A stretch of 46,095 nucleotides of DNA from positions 1 to 46,095 of IMG/VR virus record IMGVR_UViG_3300035661_000106; one strand, written 5' to 3'. This document shows, piece by piece, positions 39,071-46,095 of the stretch. The translations under genes and the position numbers were made by a program. This DNA comes from a virus. The notes beneath the pieces are model-generated. The model was not told the DNA's origin. It searched no databases and was given only the letters and a program-made list of their open reading frames with translations. The stretch's first letter is position 1. Each line of letters starts with the position of its first letter.

Positions 39071-39339
39071 AACTGGATCAATGGGTGGCCAGGAAGGTGA
39101 CAGCCGGGGCCGCGAATAAAAAGGCCGTGATCGCTGACCTGTCGAAGGCTTCGGGCATTTCGACCCAGACCCTTGACGCCACGGTCATGGGGAAGCGCCT
39201 GGGCCGCTATGACGTGGCGAAGGCCGTATCAGCGGCCACGGGCTGGGAAGTGACGATCCCTGAGCTTTGCGAAGAAGACGCGATCAATACGCTGTCTTGC
39301 ATTTACGAAGCCGTCGATCGCCAGGACATGAGGATTTGA
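39067..39339 (+). CDS. Cro-like HTH protein
   Basis: 90 aa. HTH at about 24-66: 'IADLSKASGISTQTLDATVM' with 'GKRLGRYDVAKAVSAATG' following, as in XRE-type proteins. The C-terminus is acidic. Second HTH regulator of the plus strand, placed late in the early operon just before the coiled-coil gene, and thus a candidate for early-to-late switching. Confidence 0.7.
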   Translation: MKLDQWVARKVTAGAANKKAVIADLSKASGISTQTLDATVMGKRLGRYDVAKAVSAATGWEVTIPELCEEDAINTLSCIYEAVDRQDMRI

Positions 39340-39341
39340 CA

Positions 39342-39923
39342 ATGAAGATCCCCAGCGTGGCAATGGTCCAGGCCGAATTGACCCCCGAAGGGACGGCCAC
39401 TGAACAGGCCCTGGGCTGGCTTCGGGACGTGTTCCAGGTCGTGGACGACACTACGGCGGCCAGGGCGGGGGAAATACTCCTGAGCGCGAAGGGGCGCTAT
39501 AATGCCCTGGAAGCCCAAAGGAAGGAACTGACGGCCCCACTTCTGAGCGTCAAGGCTGGGATTGACGATCTGTTCAAACCCCTGACGAAAGCCCTTCTGA
39601 CGGCTGAAACCCTTCTGAAAAGCAAGCTGGGGGCCTACCACTCAGCGAAGGAAGCCGAACGCCGGGCCATCATGCAAGCGTCAGCGGCTGAGTATCAGGC
39701 CGGGGGAACGCCCACGGCGATCATTCCCCAGCCGGCCCAGGTCCAGGGGATCACGGTTCGCCAGGTCTGGGATTACGAGATCACGGATCCTGTCCTGGTC
39801 CCCCGTGCTCTGTGTACGCCAGACGAACGCCTGATCCGGCTGTGTATCGCTGACGGCGATCGATCCCTTCCAGGAATCCGAATCTTCCAGCGCGATCAGG
39901 TGATCGCTCGGGGGGCGAAGTGA
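39342..39923 (+). CDS. Coiled-coil DNA metabolism protein
   Basis: 193 aa. The start ATG at 39342 is chosen over an out-of-context upstream start inside the HTH gene. About 30-105 forms long helices ('ARAGEILLSAKGRYNALEAQ', then 'LFKPLTKALLTAETLLKSKL'), and the C-terminal part is beta-rich ('GITVRQVWDYEITDPVLVPR'). This two-part layout is common in phage proteins encoded near recombination genes, but no function is established from sequence. Confidence 0.65.
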   Translation: MKIPSVAMVQAELTPEGTATEQALGWLRDVFQVVDDTTAARAGEILLSAKGRYNALEAQRKELTAPLLSVKAGIDDLFKPLTKALLTAETLLKSKLGAYHSAKEAERRAIMQASAAEYQAGGTPTAIIPQPAQVQGITVRQVWDYEITDPVLVPRALCTPDERLIRLCIADGDRSLPGIRIFQRDQVIARGAK

Positions 39924-40093
39924 GAACCAGAGCAAGCAAGCGCGGCGGCCGTAGGGTGAAAGGGGGACTGGCGAAACTGCATATTGGTTGCAGCTTGCCT
40001 CACCCGAACAATGCTAGCCAGGACAACCCCGGGCCCTCCGGGATCGTCAGGCCCAGAATGAACAGGACACGGCCGGCCAGGGTGACGAAATGA
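39920..40093 (+). CDS. Small basic protein
   Basis: 57 aa from a GTG (GTGA overlap with the previous stop); its TGA overlaps the ATG of the methylase gene (ATGA). Very basic N-terminus ('RTRASKRGGRRVKGGLAKLH') and another Arg cluster near the end. Probably nucleic-acid binding if real. Coupling at both ends supports it, the composition less so. Confidence 0.5.
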   Translation: MRTRASKRGGRRVKGGLAKLHIGCSLPHPNNASQDNPGPSGIVRPRMNRTRPARVTK

Positions 40094-40890
40094 TGATCTG
40101 GCAACGTGACTCGCTCAGCCTGGATCCGGCGTTCGTCAGTCAGTTTGACGTTCAGCTGACCGATCCCCCGTACTCGGAACACGTCCACTCAAACGCCACA
40201 AGCCAGAGCCGTGGCCGTGGAACTAGGAAGCGAGATCTGGGTTTCGCGTCCCTGTCGGTCAGGGCCCGGCGCTGTGTCGCGTCCTGGGCCGCGCTGGTCC
40301 GTCGCTGGTCCGTCATTTACTCTGACGTGGAATCGTCAAACTGGCTGGCTCTGGCGTGCCAGGCTCGGGGCGTTGACTATGTGCGAACCATGCCCTGGGT
40401 TCGATGGTCAATGCCCCAGCTGTCTGGGGACAGGCCGCCCCAGGGGTTCGAGCACTTGCTATGCGTTCACCCGAAGGGTAAGAAGCACTGGAACGGGCCC
40501 GGGATCCTGACTCACTTTTCCCATTTGGCCACGAGAGGGGAAGAAAAACACAAATGCGAAAAGCCCCTGGATCAGGCGCTGGATCTCGTTTCGTTTTTCT
40601 CTGACGTCGGGGAACACGTATTCGACCCGTTCGCCGGCTCGGGGGCGATCGGCCTGGCGTGTCTGCTCCTGGGCCGGCGATACACTGGCTTTGACGATGA
40701 TCCGATCTGGGTCCCCAGGGCGAACGTCAGGCTGACAGGAGCGATCAGCGCCAGAGATTGCGACAGGATCCAGCGCTGGCTGGACGCCGATTCAGAACCC
40801 GTGTCAGCCCAGAAAGACGGGCTCGGCGTCGCCCGGGCCAGGTCCAGGGCTCTGGACAAGGACAACGTTAGAAAGGGCGTCTACCTGTGA
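40090..40890 (+). CDS. DNA methyltransferase (N4/N6, beta class)
   Basis: 266 aa. Catalytic 'LTDPPYSEH' (about 23-31) lies before the SAM-binding 'FDPFAGSGAIGLACLLLGRR' (about 177-196), the motif order of the beta class. Also 'KPLDQALDLVSFF' (motif X) in front. No target-recognition insertion can be read to predict the site. Second methylase of the phage, after the Dam-like one at 25605; probably protects DNA from host restriction. Confidence 0.88.
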   Translation: MMIWQRDSLSLDPAFVSQFDVQLTDPPYSEHVHSNATSQSRGRGTRKRDLGFASLSVRARRCVASWAALVRRWSVIYSDVESSNWLALACQARGVDYVRTMPWVRWSMPQLSGDRPPQGFEHLLCVHPKGKKHWNGPGILTHFSHLATRGEEKHKCEKPLDQALDLVSFFSDVGEHVFDPFAGSGAIGLACLLLGRRYTGFDDDPIWVPRANVRLTGAISARDCDRIQRWLDADSEPVSAQKDGLGVARARSRALDKDNVRKGVYL

Positions 40891-41279
40891 AAGACTGTCG
40901 CTGTATGTGGAAGGGCTCGAAACGGGTCCGGGTCTGTCGGGGCTGTCTGGCTCTGGTGATCATCGAATCGTCCCTGGCTGGGGACGTGGCCACGAATCAA
41001 GCGTATGCCCGGGAATGTCTCCTGGATTCAATTCGCCGGGGGGAAGCCCCTCTGGCCAGTCACTTGCTTTATACTCAGGTCCTTGACGATTCTATGCCGG
41101 CCGCCAGGCATTTGGGGATCGAAGCTGGCCTGGCCTGGGGCCGTGTCGCTGACCTGACGGCCGTCTATACGGACCTGGGGATCTCTCCTGGAATGAAGGA
41201 AGGGATCGTCCGGGCTCAGAAGGAAGGCCGGGCGATCCGGCCGGCCCAGCGCCACTTCCAGGACACGGACAAGGACTAG
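40887..41279 (+). CDS. Nucleoside 2-deoxyribosyltransferase-like protein (DUF7768 type)
   Basis: 130 aa; ATG overlaps the methylase stop (GTGA region). After a short Cys-containing start ('DCRCMWKGSKRVRVCRGC'), the sequence follows this family: 'SSLAGDVATNQAYARECLLD', 'GEAPLASHLLYTQVLDDSMP', 'GIEAGLAWGRVADLTAVYTD' and 'GISPGMKEGI'. Such proteins are Rossmann-like and may act on nucleotide pools. Activity is inferred from the family only. The Cys knuckle at the N-terminus is not part of the usual domain. Confidence 0.7.
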   Translation: MKDCRCMWKGSKRVRVCRGCLALVIIESSLAGDVATNQAYARECLLDSIRRGEAPLASHLLYTQVLDDSMPAARHLGIEAGLAWGRVADLTAVYTDLGISPGMKEGIVRAQKEGRAIRPAQRHFQDTDKD

Positions 41280-41284
41280 CCCCC

Positions 41285-42853
41285 ATGGTTGACCTGTTAG
41301 CGGCCAGGGTAGCAACAGACCGCGCGATCGTGGCGAAGGGGACGCTTTACGATTTCTTCGCCATGGTCTGGCCGATGATCGACCCGGCCCCACTCACTCT
41401 GAACTGGCACTTAGAAGAGAAGTGCAAGCATTTAGAAGCTGTGTCAGCCGGCCTGATCAGGAAGCTGATCATAAACGAACCCCCGGGTTTCGGGAAATCA
41501 AACACTGTCAACGTGATCTGGAACGCCTGGGAATGGGTCAAGCGCCCCCAGACTAAATTCCTTTACGCCAGCTTCGACGCCTCCCTAGTCGGAACCCGTG
41601 ACGGCGGGAAGGTGATCAAGCTGTTACAGTCTGACTGGTTCAGGCTTCGCTGGGGCGATCTTCTGTCCCCCGGGAAGCCGGCGGCGTCCTGGTTTGAAAC
41701 GAAGGCCGGCGGCTTTCGGTTCTCCACTTCCCCCGGGGGAAAGGGGACTGGACGCCATGCAAATATCAGGGTCGTGGACGATCCGAATAAACCGAAGGAC
41801 GTCAGCGGGGGCGGGACCATGACCCGAACGGCGCTCAGGGCCGTTTCAGAGTGGGCCGCTAATACCCTATCCAGCCGGGCCACGGACCTGAGAACGGTTC
41901 GGGACGTCCTGATCATGCAACGCTTACACGAAGACGATCTGGCCGGGGAAATGCTGGCGAAGGGCGGCTGGGTCCACCTATGCCTTCCCATGGTCTTCGA
42001 TCCAGCTTCGGCCTGTTTCACTGAATGGTCTGGCGGCTCGGGGGGCGATCGACGCACGTTCGCCGGGGAGCTACTGTTCCCCGAACGGGCCCCCCAGGAA
42101 GTGGTGGACGAACTCAAAAACGATAAAATGGGCCCTGACGTGTTCGAGGCTCAGTGTCAGCAAAACCCGGTTAGGCCCGGGGGGACCGTGTTCCGCCGGG
42201 AGTGGTGGAAATTCTGGCACTATCGCGAAGGCATCCCAGCCCCCTGTTTATGTGACGCCTGTTTCAAGGCGAAACGAAGCCGGCCTGGCTGTCCTACCAG
42301 AACCGAGATCCAGATCTGTCGGCCCCTTCCCCCGACTGGCTACGAAGCGCAATCGTGGGATTGCACGTTCAAAAAGACGGACACGACCGATCCCGTGGCC
42401 GGGGGCGTCTTTCGGGTCAATATGGGTGGCGTCTATCTAGTGGACTGCAAGAACGAACGCGCTTCATTTACTGACACGGTCCAATCACTTCGGGTCATGT
42501 CTCTGAAATGGCCCCACGCCTATGACAAGCTGATCGAAGATAAGGCGAACGGGCCGGCCGTTGAAAACGCGCTCAGGGCTGAGATCCCCGGGCTCACTCT
42601 GGTGAACCCCCAGGGCGGGAAGGAAGCCAGAGCGAACGCTGGATCGATCTATTTCAGCGGGGGAAAACTGTTCTTGCCTCACCCTGATATTTATCCGTGG
42701 GTCTGGTCCTACATGACCCAGCATGAGAGTTTCCCCCGGGGCGTGAACGATGATATGGTTGACATGACGTCCCAGCTTCTGGTTCGGTTAAAGGCCCACT
42801 CTTCGCTGGAAAGCTTCGCGGCGGCCATGAAAAAACTTCGGGGCGAATCATGA
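41285..42853 (+). CDS. terL: Terminase large subunit
   Basis: 522 aa. ATPase: Walker A 'IINEPPGFGKSNTVN' (about 63-77), Walker B 'RVVDDPNKP' (about 160-168). Nuclease: 'QSWDCTFKKTD' (about 357-367), 'LIEDKANGPAVE' and 'GVNDDMVDMTSQ' (about 491-502), the acidic metal ligands. An insertion with five Cys ('CLCDACFKAKRSRPGC', about 321-336) lies between the two domains and may bind zinc. It powers DNA packaging and cuts the concatemer. First gene of the late operon, with no terminase small gene beside it. Confidence 0.93.
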   Translation: MVDLLAARVATDRAIVAKGTLYDFFAMVWPMIDPAPLTLNWHLEEKCKHLEAVSAGLIRKLIINEPPGFGKSNTVNVIWNAWEWVKRPQTKFLYASFDASLVGTRDGGKVIKLLQSDWFRLRWGDLLSPGKPAASWFETKAGGFRFSTSPGGKGTGRHANIRVVDDPNKPKDVSGGGTMTRTALRAVSEWAANTLSSRATDLRTVRDVLIMQRLHEDDLAGEMLAKGGWVHLCLPMVFDPASACFTEWSGGSGGDRRTFAGELLFPERAPQEVVDELKNDKMGPDVFEAQCQQNPVRPGGTVFRREWWKFWHYREGIPAPCLCDACFKAKRSRPGCPTRTEIQICRPLPPTGYEAQSWDCTFKKTDTTDPVAGGVFRVNMGGVYLVDCKNERASFTDTVQSLRVMSLKWPHAYDKLIEDKANGPAVENALRAEIPGLTLVNPQGGKEARANAGSIYFSGGKLFLPHPDIYPWVWSYMTQHESFPRGVNDDMVDMTSQLLVRLKAHSSLESFAAAMKKLRGES

Positions 42854-44370
42854 TCGAAGACACGATCAAGCGCGTGGTCGGGTTCGCCAGGGCCATCGGC
42901 CGGGCCGATTCCTGGCAAAACATGTTTTCAGGCATGGGGACAGGTGCTGACCGAACCACGGCCGGCGTTTACTCCGTCAGTGTCAGGATCACGGATCCTG
43001 AATTGTCGGCCCTCTATCATACCAGCGACACAGCGGCCACGATCGTGGACACGGTCCCCCAGGCCATGCTTCGCCAGGGCTTCGGCGTGACCTGTCCTGA
43101 CGTTGACGCGGCCACGAAGGTGACAGACCGCGCGAAGGCGCTGGACGTCCTGAACCACGTTCGTGAGGGCCTGATCTGGGGGCGTCTGTTCGGCGGGGCC
43201 GTGCTCCTGATCGGGGCTGACGATAACCAGGATCCCCGGCTTCCCCTGGACGAAGCCGGGATCAGGTCCCTGTCCTTCCTGCAAGTGTACGATCGGCGAT
43301 ATGCTCAGCCTGACACGTATTACGAAGACCCGAAGGCCCCGAAGTTCGGCCGGCCGAAAACGTTTCGGCTGACGAATCTTCGATCCGGGTCTGTGGCCTA
43401 CGTCCACGAATCCAGACTGATCGTCTTTCGAGGGGCGCACACAGGAGCGAAGGAACGCCAGGAAAATCTGGACTGGGATTATTCGACCCTTCAAAGACCT
43501 TACGAAGCCCTTCGACAATTCGACGCCGTCTATAAAGCGGCCGAAATCATGATGACAGACGCCAGTCAGGCCGTTTTCAAAATGACCGGCCTGCTACAAA
43601 TGATCGCCGGGGGTCAGCTTGACGTTCTGAATACTCGCGCGAACTTCCTGGACATGACCAGGAGCGTTTCAAGGGCCGTGCTCCTGGACGCTGACGGGGA
43701 AGATTTCACGAAGATCGCCACGTCATTCGCTGGCGTGGGGGACATGCTGGACAGGACGGCGAACAGGCTATCCGCCGCGTCGAAGATCCCGGTTCCCATT
43801 CTCATGGGCCAGGCCCCCGCCGGCCTGAACGCCACTGGGGATTCCACGATCCGAATCTTCTATGACGGAATCGAAAGCGAACGAACGGAAACGGTTGAAC
43901 CGAAACTGTTTCGGCTGGTCCGTCTGATCTCTATCGCCGAACGTCTGGGTGATCGAAGGTTCGGAATCAAGTTCAAATCCCTATGGCTGGAAACGCCGAA
44001 GGAAAAAGCCGATCGGGAAAAGGTCGAAGCCGATACGGCCGCCGTCTGGATCACGAATGAAGTCCTGGATCCCGATACCGTGGCAATCGCACACTTCGGA
44101 TCTGACGAAGCTCAGCCTTACAGGGTCGATCCGGCTGAGCGCCGGCCTGTCCCGACGCTGGAAACGAAGAAGCCGGATCAGGTCCTGAACGGGGCTCAGA
44201 TCCAGGCCGCTGAATCGATCGTCAGCCAAGTGGTAGCAGGGCAAATGCCCCGGGACAGCGCGATCGGTCAGCTGCAAATCATGTTCAATCTGACGATCCC
44301 CCAGGCTGAAAGCATCCTGGGATCGGCCGGGAAGGGATTCACGCCCACGAATGCGCCCCCGACCGTCTAA
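42850..44370 (+). CDS. Portal protein (DUF1073)
   Basis: 506 aa; ATGA overlap with TerL. Features of this group: 'NMFSGMGTGADRTTA', 'SALYHTSDTAATIVDTVPQA', the long central helix and 'ILMGQAPAGLNATGDSTIRI' followed by 'YDGIESERTETVEPKLFRLV' (about 325-360). The C-terminal part is helical and Gln/Ala-rich. Forms the dodecameric DNA gate. Its 3' end overlaps the next gene by 20 bases in another frame. Confidence 0.9.
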   Translation: MIEDTIKRVVGFARAIGRADSWQNMFSGMGTGADRTTAGVYSVSVRITDPELSALYHTSDTAATIVDTVPQAMLRQGFGVTCPDVDAATKVTDRAKALDVLNHVREGLIWGRLFGGAVLLIGADDNQDPRLPLDEAGIRSLSFLQVYDRRYAQPDTYYEDPKAPKFGRPKTFRLTNLRSGSVAYVHESRLIVFRGAHTGAKERQENLDWDYSTLQRPYEALRQFDAVYKAAEIMMTDASQAVFKMTGLLQMIAGGQLDVLNTRANFLDMTRSVSRAVLLDADGEDFTKIATSFAGVGDMLDRTANRLSAASKIPVPILMGQAPAGLNATGDSTIRIFYDGIESERTETVEPKLFRLVRLISIAERLGDRRFGIKFKSLWLETPKEKADREKVEADTAAVWITNEVLDPDTVAIAHFGSDEAQPYRVDPAERRPVPTLETKKPDQVLNGAQIQAAESIVSQVVAGQMPRDSAIGQLQIMFNLTIPQAESILGSAGKGFTPTNAPPTV

Positions 44371-45190
44371 ACTGACTCCACAGCACAGACGAACCAAGGG
44401 ATTGAAGCCGCCCATGGGCGTGGCGTTGCAATATGCCGGCGTCCTTCGCTCCTGGCTGAACGGCTTTCAGACCCTGATCCTGGAACAGGTCCTGGGCGAC
44501 TGGGAAAAAAACCCGGTAGCCTTCGCCCAGACTGTTCCGGCGGCCAGATCAGACGCCTCTGAATTCGTGCGCCGGAAGATCGGTCACTTACAGATCCAGC
44601 TGGAGGAAAAACTGGACCCGGCGCAATTGACGCCACAGATCCAGAAGTTCGCCAAACAGGTGGACGATAAAGGAAAGGCCGAATTCAAGCGCCTGATCGG
44701 GATTCCCACGACAGACATTCTGACAGGGGTTAAACTAGCCCAGTTCAGGGATCGAAATGTCGACCTGATCAAGTCACTGGCGGCCACCCAGCTGGATGAC
44801 GTCAGGAGTATTCTGGACGAAGCCGAAAAGGGGGCCTGGCGTGTCGAGGCCCTACGGGGCCAGATCCTGGATGCGTTCGGGGGGACTAAAGCCCGGGCCA
44901 GTCTGATCGCCAGAGATCAGGTCCTAAAGCTGAACGGCCAGCTTGTGGAGACCCGCCAGACCGGAGCAGGGATCACCCAGTATATTTGGACCACGTCCCA
45001 TGACGAACGGGTCAGGGGGACGCCGGGGGGAAAGAACCCGATCGGGCTCCACTATGATCTGGATGGCACGATCCAAAGCTGGGCCGCCCCGCCAGAGATC
45101 TCAGAAGACGGAAGGGTAGGGCACCCAGGCTCTGACTATCAGTGTCGATGTACGGCCTTCCCCATACTTCCAGAGCTTGACGAAGACTGA
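44351..45190 (+). CDS. Mu gpF-like head morphogenesis protein
   Basis: 279 aa. Helical first 200 residues, then 'LIARDQVLKLNGQLVETRQT', 'YIWTTSHDERVRGTPGGKNP' and the closing 'HPGSDYQCRCTAFPILP' with the conserved Cys pair, the standard Phage_Mu_F C-terminal domain. A minor head protein that assists assembly. A later ATG at 44414 is possible because the first residues lie in the portal overlap. Confidence 0.88.
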   Translation: MRPRPSKLTPQHRRTKGLKPPMGVALQYAGVLRSWLNGFQTLILEQVLGDWEKNPVAFAQTVPAARSDASEFVRRKIGHLQIQLEEKLDPAQLTPQIQKFAKQVDDKGKAEFKRLIGIPTTDILTGVKLAQFRDRNVDLIKSLAATQLDDVRSILDEAEKGAWRVEALRGQILDAFGGTKARASLIARDQVLKLNGQLVETRQTGAGITQYIWTTSHDERVRGTPGGKNPIGLHYDLDGTIQSWAAPPEISEDGRVGHPGSDYQCRCTAFPILPELDED

Positions 45191-45210
45191 CTGACAGAAT
45201 AGCCTGTCAG
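45191..45210 (+). promoter_or_regulatory. Hairpin just before protease/scaffold start
   Basis: CTGACAG (45191-45197), loop AATAGC, CTGTCAG (45204-45210), ending one base before the GTG at 45212 and right after the previous stop. It occupies the place of the ribosome binding site, so it could limit or couple translation. Confidence 0.5.
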
Positions 45211-45211
45211 C

Positions 45212-46095
45212 GTGGCTGTTCGCCGATACGATGACGGGATCCCATTTACGTGGGAGCTGACGCCCCAGGGCGGGATCCGTGCGCCGGCTCGGCCCACGCG
45301 CGTGGGCGTGCTGTCCTATCGAATGCCTGACGGAACGATCAGGCGTGAGCTTCGGCCCCCCGAAGAAGTCCTTTCCCCTGAGTCTCTGGCGTCCCTGGCT
45401 CACGCCCCGATCACGGATCTACATCCTGAGCGGGAAGGAATCAGGATCCCAGTCACGCCTGAGAACTTCCGGGAATTGTCCGTGGGGCATGTCGCCGAAG
45501 ACGCACGCCAGGATCCTGAGCTGACGGACCATGTAGCGGCCACGCTCCTGATCCAGGACGCTATGATGATCCTGAAAATCCAGGCTGGGGATCGTCGGGA
45601 ACTGTCCTGTGGATACTCATGCACCCTGGATCCCACGCCTGGAACCTGGGCCCCGACTGGCGAAGTTTTCGACGTCATCCAGCGTGGAATCGTATACAAT
45701 CACGTTGCACTGGGCCCCACTGACTGGGGCCGGGCCGGGTCCAGCGTCGCTTTACGGCTAGACTCAGAAGACGGGATCCAGGTCCCCAGCAAGGAATCGC
45801 CGATGAAAACAGAGTGGATCGACGGGCGGGAATACACGATCGGAACCCCCGAGCATGCCGCCGCGAAGACGGCCCACGGGCTGAAAATCCAGACGCTGAC
45901 CCAGGAGCGAGATCAGGCCCAGGGCCGAGCTGACGCCGGGGATCGCGCTGTGGGGCTCCTGGCTCAGGCACAAAAGGACCTGGCCACGGCCACGGACCCG
46001 GCGAAGATCGCGGCCCTGGTCAGCCGCCGGGCCAGGGTCGTGACCGACTGTGCCAGGGCCGCGAAGCGCGTGGGCGTCAAGTTCGATGACGCCGC
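45212..46095 (+). CDS. DUF2213 prohead protease/scaffold, N-terminal part
   Basis: Begins at GTG 45212 and runs off the window end, continuing as bases 2-724 (about 416 aa in total). The first 195 residues match DUF2213: 'MAVRRYDDGIPFTWELTPQG', 'LAHAPITDLHPEREGI' (likely catalytic His), 'SVGHVAEDARQDPELTDHVA', 'RRELSCGYSC' (likely catalytic Ser) and 'GIVYNHVALGPTDWGRAG' (second His). It should mature the capsid and remove its own scaffold part. No good ribosome binding site is visible; the hairpin at 45191-45210 stands there. Confidence 0.88.
   Translation, partial: MAVRRYDDGIPFTWELTPQGGIRAPARPTRVGVLSYRMPDGTIRRELRPPEEVLSPESLASLAHAPITDLHPEREGIRIPVTPENFRELSVGHVAEDARQDPELTDHVAATLLIQDAMMILKIQAGDRRELSCGYSCTLDPTPGTWAPTGEVFDVIQRGIVYNHVALGPTDWGRAGSSVALRLDSEDGIQVPSKESPMKTEWIDGREYTIGTPEHAAAKTAHGLKIQTLTQERDQAQGRADAGDRAVGLLAQAQKDLATATDPAKIAALVSRRARVVTDCARAAKRVGVKFDDA
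45739..46095. repeat. Terminal overlap, right copy
   Basis: Second copy of bases 1-357. Here the eight variable positions are all C, and the encoded protein reads on smoothly from the DUF2213 protease, so this copy is probably the reference form. Confidence 0.95.

Overview
The window is the genome of a tailed phage with a contractile tail (small myovirus morphology), assembled as a circle and opened inside a head gene. Bases 1-357 recur as 45739-46095, which gives a unique circle of 45,738 bp. DNA is strongly GC-rich. Two Cys/Gly/Asp-rich lipoproteins resemble proteins common in myxobacteria, so a Myxococcota-like host is my best but unproven guess. No integrase, transposase or CRISPR array is visible. 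Lifestyle is undecided: there is an XRE-type regulator and a ParB-like protein, but no integration or partition (ParA) gene.

Layout. (1) 41.3 kb to the window end and on to 17.6 kb, plus strand: late operon in the order TerL, portal, Mu F-like protein, DUF2213 protease/scaffold (crosses the window ends), cement protein, DUF2184 capsid, DUF4054-collagen fusion, neck proteins, DUF3383 sheath, DUF3277 tube, tail assembly chaperone with a textbook -1 frameshift, tape measure, Dit-like, Pam3-type plug, hub, spike, gp25-like and J-like baseplate proteins. A lysis block follows, then a DUF2612 baseplate protein and a beta-propeller tail fibre. (2) 17.6-24.8 kb, minus strand: about 17 small, mostly unknown genes in short cassettes, with two lipoproteins, a collagen-containing virion-like protein and a terminase-small-subunit-like gene. 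Four cassettes start with nearly the same promoter, whose 17-bp spacer holds the palindrome CGTCAG-N2-CTGACG. (3) 24.8-25.3 kb, non-coding: operator, 18-bp palindrome, 11-bp iterons and an AT-rich stretch; a candidate replication origin/control region. (4) 25.3-41.3 kb, plus strand: XRE regulator, Dam-like methylase, PrimPol-VapE primase-helicase, tRNA-like element, ParB-like protein, DnaQ-like exonuclease, Cas4/RecB-like nuclease, Snf2-type helicase, SSB-like protein with a Pro/Gly/Gln tail, family A polymerase, RuvC-like resolvase, second methylase and a deoxyribosyltransferase-like protein.

How it works together. The plus-strand early block supplies a nearly self-sufficient replisome and DNA modification; the late operon packages DNA and builds a Pam3-like contractile tail with a short tape measure (595 aa). 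The minus-strand cassettes look like a separately controlled accessory regulon, each with its own promoter/operator and often its own terminator. This regulon is the strongest candidate for undescribed biology here. Other highlights are a cluster of eight C-to-T differences between the two copies of the terminal overlap, an esterase-like/endopeptidase fusion lysin, a connector protein fused to a collagen-like fibre, and a tRNA-like element with a shortened anticodon loop.
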